Positions 10,931 through 23,371 of a stretch of DNA of 64,000 nucleotides are shown piece by piece; the first letter of the stretch is position 1; every line of letters starts with the position of its first letter. The notes beneath the pieces were generated by a model. That model was not told where the DNA came from and searched no databases. It saw only the letters and a list, made by a program, of their open reading frames with translations. Origin of the DNA: Hevea brasiliensis (taxonomy: Eukaryota > Streptophyta > Magnoliopsida > Malpighiales > Euphorbiaceae); contig NC_079503.1 in assembly GCF_030052815.1 (NCBI RefSeq), positions 51,936,735 through 52,000,734 on the forward strand, read 5' to 3'. A program made the position numbers and the translations under genes.

Positions 10931-11450
10931 GAGCTCAGGAGGAGCAAGATGCCCCGGACGTCATCAGGGGTACATTCTCCCTCTACAATACATCTGTGCA
11001 TGCATTGGTGGATCCAGGATCCACTCATTCATACATCTACATCAACCTACCCATAGAAAGGGGGATATTAGTAGGGGAGACCAAGACATCCTGGTCATTA
11101 ATCCATTGAGCCACAATGTAGTGGTGAACAAAGTGTACAAGGGTTGCCCATTAAGGATTCAGGGGTATGAATTCTTGGCAGACCTAATTGAGTTACCTTT
11201 CCATGAGTTGGATGTGATTTTTGGGAATCGATTGGTTGTTACGTCATTAGGCAATGGTTGATTGTAAGTTGAAGAGGATTTCTTTGAAAACTCCTGAGGG
11301 TAATGATATCACAGTTGTGGGGGAAAGGATAAGTTTCTTATCCAATGTCATCTCAGCCATAATTGTAAGAAAACTGATGAGAAAAGGCTGTGAAGCCTAC
11401 CTAGCACATGTGGTGGATACTAGGTAGGCTAAGCCAGATCTGTGTGACAT
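10931..11450 (+). pseudogene. pro: Retrotransposon aspartic protease, degenerate (element B)
   Basis: The protease is recognised by GTFSLYNTSVHALVDPGSTHSYI at about 10970-11035, where DPG stands in place of the usual DSG/DTG triad, by NPLSHNVVVNKVYKGCPL, and by the [14 protein letters not shown] segment at about 11180-11230. A frame change falls near 11065-11090 and another near 11225-11240, where C-family elements read [10 protein letters not shown]. The linker to RT contains a TAG at 11425-11427 where element C has CAG. Confidence 0.75.
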
Positions 11451-12720
11451 ACGCACAGTAAAAGACTTTTCAGATGCGTTCCCTGAAGAATTGCCTGGTT
11501 TGCCACCAGAAAGGGAAGTTGAATTTGCTATTAAGATACTGCCAGGTACAGCACCAATCTCTATTGCTTCTTATAGGATGGCACCCACAGAATTGAAGGA
11601 ACTAAAAATCTAGTTATAGGAGTTGCTAGATAAGGGGTTCATACAACCCAGTGTGCCATTATGAGGAGCTCCAGTGTTGTTTGTGAAAAAGAAGGATGGG
11701 ACTTTGAGGTTATGCATCGATTACTGGCAGTTGAATAAGGTGACTGTGAAGAATAAGTATCCGTTGCCTAGAATTGATGATCTGTTTGATCAATTGAAGG
11801 TATTTTCCAAAATTGATCTCAGATTAGGGTATCATCAGTTGAGGGTGAATGATGCAGATATGCCAAAGACTACATTCAAGACCCGGTATGGGCATTATGA
11901 GTTCCTGGTGATGCCCTTTGGCCTAACAAATGCACCAGCAGCTTTCATGGACCTTATGAACCATATATTCCATCCATACCTAGATCGGTTCGTAGTGGTC
12001 TTTATTGATGATATTTTCGTGTATTCCAAGGCTAAGGAAGAATATGATGAGCATGTGAGGATTATTCTGTAAACCCTAAGAGAAAAGAAGCTGTATGCTA
12101 AGTTGTCCAAGTGTGACTTCTGTTTAAATGAGATTGCATTCCTTGGACACATAGTGTCAGCTGATGGGATTAGAGTGGATTCCAAGAAAATAGAAGTAGC
12201 GATGGAATGGAAGCGTCACAGAAATACAACTGAGGTCAAAAGTTTCTTGGGGCTAGCTGGGTATTACAGAAGATTTGTGAAGGGATTTTCTTTAATAGCT
12301 GCTCCAATGACCAAATTGTTACACAAGAATGTCAGATTTGACTGGAATGACAAGTGTCAGACTAGTTTTGAGAAGTTGAAGGCTATGTTGATAGAGGCAC
12401 CAGTATTAACACAGCCAGTGTCAGGAAAGGACTTTGTGGTCTATAGTGATGCCTCTCATAATCGGTTAGGGTGTGTATTGATGCAAGAGGGGAAGTTGGT
12501 TGCCTATGCTTCCAGGCAACTAAGGCCACATGAACAGAATTACCTTATCCATGATCTAGAACTTGCAGCAATTATCTTAGCACTGAAGATATGGAGGCAC
12601 TACTTGTATGGTGAAGTGCTACATTTACACAGACCACAAAAGTTTGAAATATTTGCCAACCCAGAAGAAGTTCAACCTCAAACAGAGATGATGGATTGAG
12701 TTCTTGAAGGACTATGATTG
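11449..12720 (+). pseudogene. pol: Reverse transcriptase-RNase H, degenerate (element B)
   Basis: RT motifs in order: [21 protein letters not shown] start, [77 protein letters not shown], and the catalytic [12 protein letters not shown] (about 11990-12030), which is intact. RNase H follows with [20 protein letters not shown] and [22 protein letters not shown]. Just after this a small deletion near 12616 shifts the frame, so the [11 protein letters not shown] segment is lost. Stops occur at 11611, 11617 (both TAG for Gln), 11662 (TGA for Trp) and 12070 (TAA for Gln). A 3-codon deletion removes the residues between DQLK and VFSKID relative to element C. Confidence 0.85.
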
Positions 12721-14347
12721 TGTGATTGATTACCTTCCTGGGAAGGCAAATGTAGATGCTGATGCTTTGAGTAAAAAATCCATCACAGCTTTGAGATCAT
12801 TAAATGCTCGTCTATCTTTGGCTCGAGATGGAGCTATTTTGGCTGAGTTGCAAGTGAGGCCAAACCTGCTACAGCAGATTTTGGATAGGCAGAAAGTAGA
12901 TGAGAAGTTAATGACTACTATGAGTAAAATCTCAGAAGGGAAGATAATTGATTATGAGGCGAAAGCAGATGGGTGTCTGTACTACAAAGGAAGAGCATGT
13001 GTACCAGATGATAGGGAATTAAAAGTCAGTATCCTGAAAGAAGCACACACCAGTGTTTATGCTATGCACTCGGGAAGTACAAAAATGTATCATGATCTGA
13101 AGCTTCAGTATTGGTGGCCTGGTATAAAGAAGGACATAGCTGACAATGTGACTAAATGCTTGATATGTCAGCAAGTCAAGGCAGAACATCAAGTTCCATC
13201 GGGTTTGCTACAGCCTATAAATATACCTGAATGGAAATCGGATTGGGTCACCATGGATTTTGTAAGTGATCTACCTCTCACCCAGAAGAAGCATGATGCA
13301 GTATGGGTGATAGTAGATAGATTGATGAAGTCAGCACACTTTTTGCCAGTTAGGACTGATTACTCACTAGAGAAGTTAGCAGAATTATATATCAGTGAGA
13401 TAGTTAGACTGCATGGAATTCCACTTTTCATCATATCTGATCGAGACCCAAGGTTTACATCAAGATTTTGGAAGAAGTTACATGAATCCTTGGGTACACA
13501 ATTCTACTTCAGCACAGCTTTCCATCCTCAGACGGATGGGCAATCAGAAAGAGTAATCCAAGTAAACAATTGAAACCAATTGAATTAATACAAATATTGA
13601 ACTGAAATGATAATAATAACATGAAATATGTGTCAGGTCCTTGAGGATATGCTGAGGAGTTGTGTCAATGAGTTTGAGGTAAGTTGGGATAGATACCTCC
13701 CACTGACAGAATTTTCATACAACAATAGCTACCAAGCTAGCATCCAAATGGCCCCGTATGAAGCATTGTATGGGAGGAAATGTAGAACTCCAGTGTGCAG
13801 GATTGAATTAGGTGAAGAAAAACTGGTAGGGCCAAACCTGGTGAAACAAACTGAGGAGAAGGTAAAGCTAATCAAAGCTAATCTGAAGGTTGCCTCAGAC
13901 AGACAAAAATCCTATGCTGACCTGAAGAGAAAAGAAATAGAATATACTATTGGCGGCAAAGTGTTCCTCAAGGTGTCAACGTGGAAGAAGGTACTGAGGT
14001 TTGGAAGAAAAGGTAAGTTGAGCCTTAGGTTCATTGGCCCATATGAAGTCATTGAACTTGTGGGACCAGTAGCCTACAGACTAGCTCTACCACCAAAGCT
14101 AGACAAGATCCACGATATGTTCTATGTATCTATGCTAAGAAGATACTGCTCAGATCCTTCACATGTCATCTGCATGGAAGAAATTGAAGTACATCCAGAT
14201 TTGACATATGAAAAAGAACCCATACGAATCCTGGCTCGGGAAGTGAAAGAGTTAAGGAATAAGCAGATTCCACTGGTGAAAGTGCTTTGGAGGTACTACA
14301 ACACCGAGGAGGCAACATGGGAAAGTGAAGAGACGATGAGGCAATAG
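12704..14347 (+). pseudogene. int: Integrase with C-terminal chromodomain and one intron (element B)
   Basis: The two open exons are 12704-13561 and 13637-14347. Exon 1 carries the connection, the HHCC zinc finger (AHTSVYAMH...CLICQQ) and most of the catalytic core: first Asp in VTMDFVSDLP, second in IISDRDPRF, Glu in QTDGQSERVIQ. Exon 2 continues [13 protein letters not shown], then the GPY/F module (RFIGPYEVIELVGPVAYRL) and a chromodomain-like tail (EPIRILAREVKELRNKQIP...VLWRYYNTEEATWESEE). Splicing at 13562/13636 restores phase 0 without altering a codon. This is the best-preserved coding segment of the window. It is a pseudogene because the upstream frame is broken. Chromodomains in this clade are thought to direct insertion to heterochromatin. 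Confidence 0.85.
13562..13636 (+). other. Putative spliceosomal intron in integrase (element B, 75 bp)
   Basis: The segment begins GTAAAC and ends TGTCAG, lies between the codons for ERVIQ and VLEDM, and contains an in-frame TGA, so the protein is continuous only if it is removed. It is A/T-rich, with a TAATAAC branch-point-like word at 13614-13620. A homologous 74-bp segment sits at the same codon boundary in element C (61739-61812). Confidence 0.75.
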
Positions 14348-14396
14348 TTCCCTCAACTATTTGCATCAGGTAAATTTCAAGGACGAAATTTAAATT

Positions 14397-14409
14397 AGAG
14401 GGGAAGAGT
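14397..14409 (+). other. Polypurine tract (element B)
   Basis: AGAGGGGAAGAGT immediately precedes the 3' LTR start TGTAACAATC at 14410. The same tract precedes the 3' LTR of element C. Confidence 0.8.
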
Positions 14410-16481
14410 TGTAACAATCTCCCTGTAGCAACTCTGTACATTCTACTGTTTCGGTGACCAGTGTCGATCTAGACAGCTAGAACGTCCAAAAAAATATATA
14501 TATTTAAACTAAAGTGAAGAACTATAATTAACTCAAATATTAACAAGAAAAATTTAGGAAAAGTTTTAGAAATAAAATACAACCAAGTTAAATGAGCCGA
14601 TGCCCTAACGATGGATAATCTAGTGAGAAGTTGCGGTTCTCACAACTAGGAGTGCTAGACTAGCAGGAAAATTCATAAAATAATTTTTAGGACTCTAGAG
14701 AAGGGTCATTGAGGTTCCTATGGCATTAGAATGCCAAGAAAATGCTTAGAAAAATTTTTCAGTTGGTACAGACAATTTTGGTCTGTTAAGCCAAACGAAA
14801 GGCATTTTGGTCATTTCGCCTTCAGAGGTGATTTTTGGCTGACTTGTCCAGTTAAGTAAATAATTATTATGACACAAAATATGAATAAATATTGCTAAAA
14901 ATTAAATTGAAATTAAGTAGACAAGAAAAGGAAAGAAAATAAAAGAAATTGGAATTATGACATCATTATGATATCATTAAACGTCCTCCCACCTAATCAA
15001 ACTTTGACAAATGAAATTAACTTATTTAAAGTGACTAAAAGGGTAGAAAAAAAGAAAGAAAAAATTAAGTTCTTCTCCTTCTATATTTCCAGTCGTTTCC
15101 TCTCCTAGCCCAAAACCACAATTAAAGCTTATGTAAGCTTTCTAACTCACCAAATCTCACTTGAAACCCGAAGTCCACTTTAACAAAATTTGTCTATACA
15201 ACTTGGCAAGGTGATTAGCTGCCAAGAAAAGCCAAGAAACTCAAGTTTGTGAAGGGAGAAAATTCTACTCCAAGTTGTAAGTGACCAAACTCTTGCTATT
15301 TTTAGTTTAATTCATGTTTAATGGCATGATATGTATAGGAAATGTAAGAAAATGAAACAAACAAGTGGGTGTGTGCACCCTACAAGTTTATGCGGCTAGG
15401 GTTAGTTAGGGTTGGTGATTTCGCTTGATATCAAAGTGTTGATGAGCAGCCCTTAGTGCTAAATGCATGATTGAACTTAGTTGTGTAGGTGAAATGCAAA
15501 GATTAGGCATGTATGAACATGGAAAAATATGGACACTTAACAACATTAGGGTTTGCTCATGTGATGGTTCATTAATCTTGTAATGGTCAATTAGTGACCA
15601 TTTAAATGTGTATGATGAGGAAATGAAGTGAGTTGAGGCTTGGCATTTATGTATGGGTGAGCTGCATTGGCTAACCTGCAGGACTGAGCATGAGTCCAGC
15701 AGGTTTGGGCAGTTATAAATGGAGTTGTAGAGGTTCAATTGGTGCAAGGCCAATTGAACATGAAACTAAACACATAATGGCACAACTTTGGTGAAGAAAC
15801 CCTGCCCAGAAAACCAAACCAAGTTGACCTAAAAATTGCCCTAATCCGGGTGACTTGCATTCTGCCTGGGCAAAATGACCAAATGAACAGTGTCTATTCA
15901 TTTAGTCATAACTCAGTGTAGAAAGGTCCAATTGAGCTGAAATTTTATCATCAGAAAGCTGAGATATAGACCTAAAACTTTTATGGAGAACACAAATCCA
16001 AATTCTGACCATAACCTAGTCAAATTGCCAACCAAACTTAGGTTACCAAATCTGCAGAACTAGTTTTGCCCAGAATTTTGGATTCTGTCCAATCCGGCTA
16101 ATTATGGTTTTTAGGCCATAACATGAGTTACAAAACTCTAAATAGAGTGATTCAAAAAAAGAAATATAACTAGACAAAATAAGGAACAACTTTCATGAAG
16201 ACAATTTTGCCAAATTCTTACTGTACAAATGACCAATGGAACAGTAAATATGAGGCTTGAAATTTGAAATTTTTTAATAACTAACACTAAGCTTAGAAAT
16301 GGTATTGGCAACCAATACCAACAATTTGAGAATGTAAAATATGGTATGTTGGAAGTATTAAAACCAATGTACCTATTGTCTATGCAAAAGTCAACATTTT
16401 AGTTGACTAATGAAATGAATAGTAACACCTAAACTTAAATTTCAAGAATTGTACAATTTAAAAGTGTAACATGCCCTAGTA
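14410..16481 (+). repeat. Element B 3' LTR, truncated
   Basis: It aligns with 6932-9003 throughout. It departs at about 16481, just after TGTAACATGCCCTAGTAC, where the 5' LTR continues ACCTAGCAAGATTC but this copy continues TCCAAATTACC. The last 800 bp or so of the LTR are missing. Confidence 0.8.
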
Positions 16482-18253
16482 CTCCAAATTACCTTAAGGC
16501 GTCGTCGACAAACAAGTTCAATAAAGTATGCAACAAAAGAGTGTGCCTAGCATTTAACTAAATATATGCATAAATATATGTGAATGCATGAGCAAGCCTT
16601 AAATATAAATTATTAATATTGAAATTATAAATAAAATCAATACCTACTCACAGATTGATTGAAGATCACTGAGGTAGCTGAGAAGAGGAGGAGGGTTGAC
16701 TCGGATCACCTAAATAATTATATTAATGAATTTATCAATATTAAAACAAAACAAGGAGTTAAAGAGTTAAAGATACTATAAATTTATGTAGGAAATCAGG
16801 CAGAGTTTCTCCTATACCTAGGATCTACCCAACTTGTAAAACAACTCAAACACACTTTCTAATCTAATGGCCTTAGGGGCCCACAACACAACAACAATAT
16901 ACTGGCCCTCCTGGACCTGCCAAACTAGTCAAAACTCATATAACTACACAATTCAGCTATTAAGTTTAAAATTAACATTTTGTAAAAAATATCCAAACTA
17001 ACCTCAAAAGTTTTGGAATCATGCCTCACATTCCTTAGCAATGCTATTATATTAATACAGTTGGAAACATAATTTTCTAGCTACCCACTAATATTTTATG
17101 AATTTTATTCTAAACTCAATCTTTGGTAAAATAGTGCATTTGGAGTTCGGGTTTACCTTTGCCAATTTTCGCACTTGGAACATGTTTGAGGCACCTAAAA
17201 ATGGTGGGAAGCACTGTAATATTGACCCATTTCTGAAGTGGGTCTAGTAGCCATTGTGTTTGGCCTGAAAATACAATCCCAATCACCTATGGAATTTTCT
17301 CAAAATGAAAATATCAACGCAAAGCCACAATATCAGGAGTTAGAATATAATTTTTATTTAATTAAAAGGGCCCATTAAAGATGGAAAAATCAATAGTAAG
17401 TTCATGGGACCATTGGATTTTTGGTGTCAAAAAATTTCCAAATTGGTGTCGTTGCGAAGCTCTCGATTAGTGGAGCGCATTGGTGGTTCCAAATTTTTTG
17501 TGAAGCTCACAGTTTGGGAGAAATCTAGCCTAAAAGTCGAAAAGGGCTAAAACTTTTCAAGCTCGATTCACACAAACTGCTTGATGAAAATTGATAAAAT
17601 TAGTGTCTATGGAGAGCTCTCGAGGAGTAGAACACAATGGGGACTGGACTCGGTCCAATTGGTGGCTTGATTCACTGGATTTAGCAAGGGATGTCGAAAT
17701 GGCATGCTAAAGGGAGGAAGAACTTTGGGCGTATTTTTCAGCTGGACGGAGCAGCGAAAATGGCGTGGGAGGCTTACCGGAGGGGCAGCGAGGGAGGAAG
17801 GAGGGGGGAGGGGTGGTCAATGGTAGAGGTGAGGGAGGAGAGAGAAAAAGAAGAGAAAGGGGAGAGAGGTGCAATGCGCAAAGGGAAAGGGAGGGAGAAA
17901 AAGAAAGGGCTAGTCCGATTCGACCAGTCCAACCCAATCCGATTCGATTTAACCAATTCAATTTAGGATACTCAAATTTTGATTTTTGCTTTACTCTAAG
18001 ATCCAAAACGAGGCTCGAAAATACAGAAAAAATTACAAAAAACTCATAAAAATTTATGGAATCCAAATATAATTTTAAACTTGCCACATAGTCTATAAAT
18101 TAATTTTTAAAAATCATTAAAATTAATTATCTTGAAAAATAAAAATCCGATTTTAAAAACTCAGAAAAATTTAAATTAAATACTATAATATTTAATACAT
18201 TAAAATATCAAAATTTACACATAAAATAATTATTTAAAATTTGGAATGTTACA
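16482..18253 (-). repeat. Probable LTR of another retrotransposon (minus orientation)
   Basis: The minus strand starts TGTAACATTCCAAATTTTAA at 18253, a normal LTR terminus. The low-coordinate end merges with the truncated element B LTR, so its true terminus is uncertain. The body has a GA-rich segment (17780-17910) and a phrase with GATTCGACCAGTCC. Open frames on both strands at 17691-18087 arise from this biased composition and look non-coding. No matching target-site duplication is found. Confidence 0.5.
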
Positions 18254-19070
18254 TTAATTAAAAGTAAATTATTATAATTAATTAAGTCAAAATGTAAATA
18301 ATATTGTTTTTACACTTTCACATAATCAACTAAAATAAAAAAATATATATTATATTATATTTTCATATGTTTAATAAAAATCAAAACGTAAAATTAGTTA
18401 CAATTAATTAACATTAAAAATATATAAAGTAAAAATAAAATTCACACGTTTTACAATTAATTAACATTAAAAATATATAAAGTAAAAAAAAATTCACACT
18501 TGCACAAACAATTGGGCTAAATTAAGTTTAAATAAAAAAAATTATATTAATTTAACTCAAAAATTGAAAATAGGTTAAATTGAACATTCCCAATAAATAT
18601 CATATCAAATTGAATATCAAGCCATACATATTTTAAACTTTTAATATGTTATTTATAACTCTAATAACGTGTTTATGACTTACTAAAATGTGGCTACCTT
18701 CCAAACACTTGGAGACCACTTAATACAATTTTTCCATTCTATGACGTCCATTTAACAATTTTAACCAAAAAAAAAAGGAATTAATTTTTTTCAGTTTTCT
18801 GTTTGATTTTTAATATAGAACAATTCGATTTGAATAGTAATTTTAAGAAATTTTAGTTTTTGATTTGATTGAACTATTTTCATTTAAAATTGAAAATTAA
18901 CCGAATTGACTAAATATGGGCTTTCTTCCTTTCATTTTTATTTTTTCACAAGCCTAAGTCCATTATTCCATATGTGCCCAAGTCCAAACAGAAGAAATCC
19001 AACCCATTAAGTTATAAGAGAACAAAAAAACCTAAACCTATCTCTTTCTTATTCAGTTCTCCCTCCCGAG
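18254..19070. other. Unassigned AT-rich spacer
   Basis: There is no gene or recognisable element. The stretch is very AT-rich, with a 53-bp direct duplication at 18400-18505 and a degenerate AATTCGATTTGA...AACCGAATTGA stretch at about 18780-18917 of a kind common between plant genes. The end (19040-19070) is the left flank of the next LTR. Confidence 0.5.
18400..18505. repeat. 53-bp tandem duplication
   Basis: ACAATTAATTAACATTAAAA starts at 18400 and again at 18453, with nearly identical sequence between, including TATATAAAGTAAAA. Confidence 0.7.
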
Positions 19071-22000
19071 TGTAGCACCCCCTTACTTGATCTACAGTAT
19101 AGCCGAGCAAAGGAATGTCACATCATGTGTCAAAGCACCTAATCTTATCTAGTTAAATTTGGGATTAATTATATTTCATTATAATTTAAATTTAAGAAAT
19201 TTAAACAAAAAAATTGCAAGAGTTTCCTCGTACTATTAACATTTGACCTGTTAAATCATTAACCTGTTTAAATCATCTCAAATAATATAATCTCAATTTA
19301 TATCAATCCAACATCTTAATCAAATTCCATATTCATTCACATAATTATTTCTATTCATGAATTTCCTTCATGTCATTGATTTACAAAATGTACATATTTG
19401 TCATAAAATCCAAAATTTAATTACATCATTGTTTAATTACATCATACATAATCATGCATTGTTGTGGGCCAAAAATTTCATACCTAAAATGAAATACTGA
19501 GATGACATTGTTCACTACTGCAGATCCCACTAAAAATCTTTGCCCGACATCTACCGGGTTTTATCTCCTAGATCTGCGCGAGGAAAAACCATCGCGCTAA
19601 GCATTTTTGCTTAGTGGTGCACTAATAGAATGAAAGTACAATATACAAATAAAACTAATAATTTCGTACTTGAAGTAATATAAGGAAATGCATATTTAAT
19701 TTAATCATAAATCATTTAAAAGAAATATAGAATTTGTAATGTCAACATTTTGTGTTGTCACTTCATTATTTAATCACATAATAATTTTAATCACCTTTCA
19801 CAATGTTTTTCTTGTTTCCTCATATTTACACATTTTTATAACCTTTAGAAACATTTATTTTCTTGATATATTCCCTTGTCTTTATCTTAATTTTCAACTT
19901 CTTTAATTTATTTTAGTGCCCAAGTAACCTTAAATCAGACTGTTTGGACTAGATATGCAGGTTATACTGGTGCTGGACAGTCGGTGCCTCGGGCCGTCAT
20001 ACCATCGGACACATCAGTGCCTACCGGGTATGCTATGTAATTAGGCATAAAAGCCAACAAAGTAAACATGAACAAAGGATAACCACATCAGACACTCGGT
20101 GCCTATCAATAGTATCAAGGCATAAAAGCCAAATGCAATACTGCTAACCTCATCCTTCTTGGCATGCCAATCTATCCAACTCTTACACTACTCTCTAGGC
20201 ACACTCTGGCTAATCTATCATTATCAGCAAATCAACATTTTCATTATTTCATCATTCATTCTTCATGGGAGCATAAGTCCCAAAATACAATTTCACATGC
20301 CATTGGCATTCATTACCATTCATATTTTGAATCATTATATTGATATTTCATAATTTTTAGATTTATTGTCTCAATTTCTTTAACACTTTTGACCAAGGTA
20401 TGGCAGGAATTAGGCCATACCTTCTTATGAAATTTGTAGAGCTATGTCTTAGGTTTATTTTGGCTTTAGAATCACTCAATTTGCATATGTGTAGCTCAAG
20501 TTATAGCCATTTCAACAAAACTGGTTAAGTGACCAATTTTCAATTTCAGGGCATTCCGGAATTCAGGCAGATTCTGGATTCATTTTGTCAAGCTATTTTG
20601 GATAGGTTGCAGTAATAATTTAATTTTGTGTTCTTCATATGAATTTTTCTCCTATATCTTAGGATTTCACAGGTTCAAGAATCGCTTAATTTGGGGTTTT
20701 GTTGAGTGAGTTATGGCTAAATTTCCAATCCTGGGTCACGGATGCAATATCCTGTGATTTCCAAGTTTTCAAGTCTTCACTTCAATTTTGCATTCAACAT
20801 TTTAATGTTCTACACCTAGAATTTGGACAACGTCTCTAAAACAAAATTGTAGGCCTATGTCTTAGGTTTCCAGATCATTTTGAATCATCTCAATTGGATT
20901 TATACAATGAAAGATTTGCCTTGATTACTACACGAGAGTCATAGGGCAATTTACTGGAATTACAGGAAATTCTAGTTTAGCAACTCTAACTTGCTCTAGC
21001 AATTTAACCAAGTTACCCACGGATTTGGTCAGGGTCAAAACACAAAAATTGTAATTATGGGTTTTAACCTTAATTTGGCTTTGATTTCATAACAATTGGA
21101 GTTGTGTAACTCAAGTTATGAGTAATTAAAGTCACTAGACTCAAGCTGTCCAGAACCAGTCCCAATGCACAACTCTACATTCACTCAATTGGTTTGCCAT
21201 ATCATCAACATTTCATAATAATTACATACCAAATAGTCTTAATTTAGGCATAAACACATCAAATAGGTCACAAGAGTTAAAAACCCTAATTTCATGAAAC
21301 CCTAATTCAAATTACTCTAACTTTAACATTCAAAGGGTTTCATAGCTCTAACCTTTATGTACAAGCTTTAAACAACTCCAATCAACCTTCAATTTGCTTC
21401 CAAATTAACCAAAACTTAACCTTCCTTCTTGTTTCCCCTTTTGACTGAATTCCTCTTCTTAAAACACCCAAAAATCCAATCAATTTTTTAAAGAAAATCC
21501 CACAATCAAGCTTAAATTTCATGAATTCACCATAATCAAAGCTTATAACATAGCTTACCTTGATTTGGTCAACACCTTCTTTTCACTAATCTTCCAAAAT
21601 CCTTGAAATTCTTGTGTGCTTTCTTCAATTTAGGGCTTAATTTAGGGTTTGCCCTTGATTTCCTATGGAAAGTATGAAAAATAGTTAGGGTTTTGAAGCT
21701 TGAAGATTGTGTAACAATGGCAGAAGTTGAGAAAAAATGAGATAGAGAGAGAGAGTGTTTGGCCGGCACAATGGAGAGCATGAAGATAATTTCCTTTTTT
21801 TTTTCTTTTCTTTTATAGATATTTATATTAAGAAAAGAAATAATGACATTTCTATAAATAAGGGGAATGGAAAAATTATAAATACTTTGAAATCCATAAT
21901 CGTTAGGTTTGAATATTTTAATAATTATGTTTAATTTTCATAATCTTAAGTGATTAAATTAATATTACTTCATTAATTTAATAACTCTCATTTTTTTGTC

Positions 22001-22277
22001 AATATTGGACCTTTAAATTTGATTGACCAAATTTTTCTCTTACCAAATTTTCGGTTCACCTTTTCTAAGTGAACTATCCATCGCTGCGTTTTGTGCTCAT
22101 TTAACCGATTGTACTCTATTTCTTTTATTTTTCTTCATCCTTAATTGATCTTTATTTAATTTAATTATGACTCCTCACTCTAGTTTAAGTGTGATTCTAG
22201 ACATTCTAGCTGTCTTAACAGACTTTAGTCATCGGAACAGTGGAATGTACAAAACTGCCTAAAGTGAGGATGTTACA
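19071..22277 (-). repeat. Probable solo LTR 1 (Tekay-type)
   Basis: The plus strand runs TGTAGCACCC (19071) to GATGTTACA (22277), giving TG/CA ends and 3.2 kb. The minus-strand start TGTAACATCCTCACTTTA matches the LTR start of element C (50657, 62555). The flanks CCGAG (19066-19070) and CCTAG (22278-22282) form a 5-bp duplication with one mismatch, and no internal region is present, so a solo LTR is likely. GAGA-repeat-rich sequence near 21740 and polypyrimidine tracts are LTR-internal. Confidence 0.75.
19597..19614 (-). other. LTR stem-loop module, solo LTR 1
   Basis: CTAAGCA-TTTT-TGCTTAG, a perfect 7-bp stem, is followed on the plus strand by TGGTGC, the complement of the conserved GCACCA. 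Confidence 0.55.
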
Positions 22278-23371
22278 CCTAGCACCACACAAGTCACCAT
22301 CTTTGAGTTTCTTCCATTACAAGAAGATGTCTATAAATAGATTCGGAAGGAGATGTGGTTAAAGACTTTTGAAACAGAGTTGACACGGATCAGAAATGGA
22401 ACTTAGGAACGAAACATATTCCGTTTGTAAATGGGGCGAGAAAAAATAGCATAAAGATTTTTAAAACAAAGTTGACACGAATAAAAAAAAAACTTAGAAA
22501 TGGAACATATTTTGTTGGTAAATAGGGTGGGAAAAAATGACACAAAGAGTCAAAACTATTTCAAAATGTCTTTGAAATGGAATAAAAAAATAGATACATA
22601 TCCATTTGAAAATTTGAAACAGAAGCATCTCTGTTTCTATTACATCAGATATGTATTTCAACATTTTGAAATAAACAAGTTTTCCATTTCTATATTTGAA
22701 ATGGACAAATGTTCATTTCTTTATGTAAGAGGGACATGTATTTTTGGTTTATTCTAACAAAGAAGGATAGAAAGTAGTGTTGTTCATTTCAAAATTTTGA
22801 AACGAAGTTGTTCTCCGTTTATAATGGAGGTTAAGGTCCCCTTTATTAGAAATGAAGTTCTTGCCTATTTTTATATTTGAATGGAACATTGTCCATTTCT
22901 ATATACAATAGGGGACACATATTCTTGGTCTTATTGTATCAAAGAATGATAGAAACAAAAGGATTTTCCATTTCAAACTTCTGAAATAGAGTAGTTTTCC
23001 ATTTCTAATTAGTTTGAGGTCTCGTGTACATTAGAAATGAAGTGTTGTGCCATTTTTATTTTGGAAATGGATTCAAGTGTCTGTTTCTATTATGCAATTT
23101 GGTTCTTTCCCCTTTCTCTATTTCGAATCCCTAATTCATTTTCCCTCTCCCACCCCTAATTCATTTTCCATTCTCCACCTTACTCAGTCACTCTCACTTT
23201 GTCTCTCTCTCTCTCATGCTCGAACTATTCCAAAATCCCTTTCTTTACAATCGCACTAAACATCCTCTTTAATTGGCTCACAACATCTGAAATCCTTTTC
23301 ACTTTGGAGTTGTTCAATCGATCAGTCTCACTTTTGGGTAATTTCTTTTTCTTTCTCTCTTAAGCTTAGTC

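Larger units (their letters stand above)
6932..16481 (+). mobile_element. Tekay/Del-type chromovirus element B
   Basis: Plus-strand order: 5' LTR (6932-9811, 3' end deleted), gag (9812-10930), protease (10931-11450), RT and RNase H (11449-12720), integrase with intron and chromodomain (12704-14347), PPT (14397-14409), and a 3' LTR (14410-16481) truncated by another repeat. A deletion at 9811/9812, judged against element C, removed about 350 bp comprising the LTR end, PBS and gag N-terminus, so B could not be reverse transcribed from its own template. It carries multiple stops and small indels, yet integrase to chromodomain stays open over more than 1.6 kb if the intron is removed. Confidence 0.85.

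Noticed and set aside
17691..18087. Overlapping open frames on both strands, one of 126 codons on the minus strand
   Set aside because: They fall in a strongly GA-biased stretch of an LTR-like repeat; the translations are low-complexity (Ser/Leu/Pro or Arg/Glu/Gly) with no recognisable motif.
18254..19070. Possible host gene fragment in the AT-rich spacer
   Set aside because: No open frame of useful length, no splice-like structure and no recognisable protein; composition is that of intergenic plant DNA.
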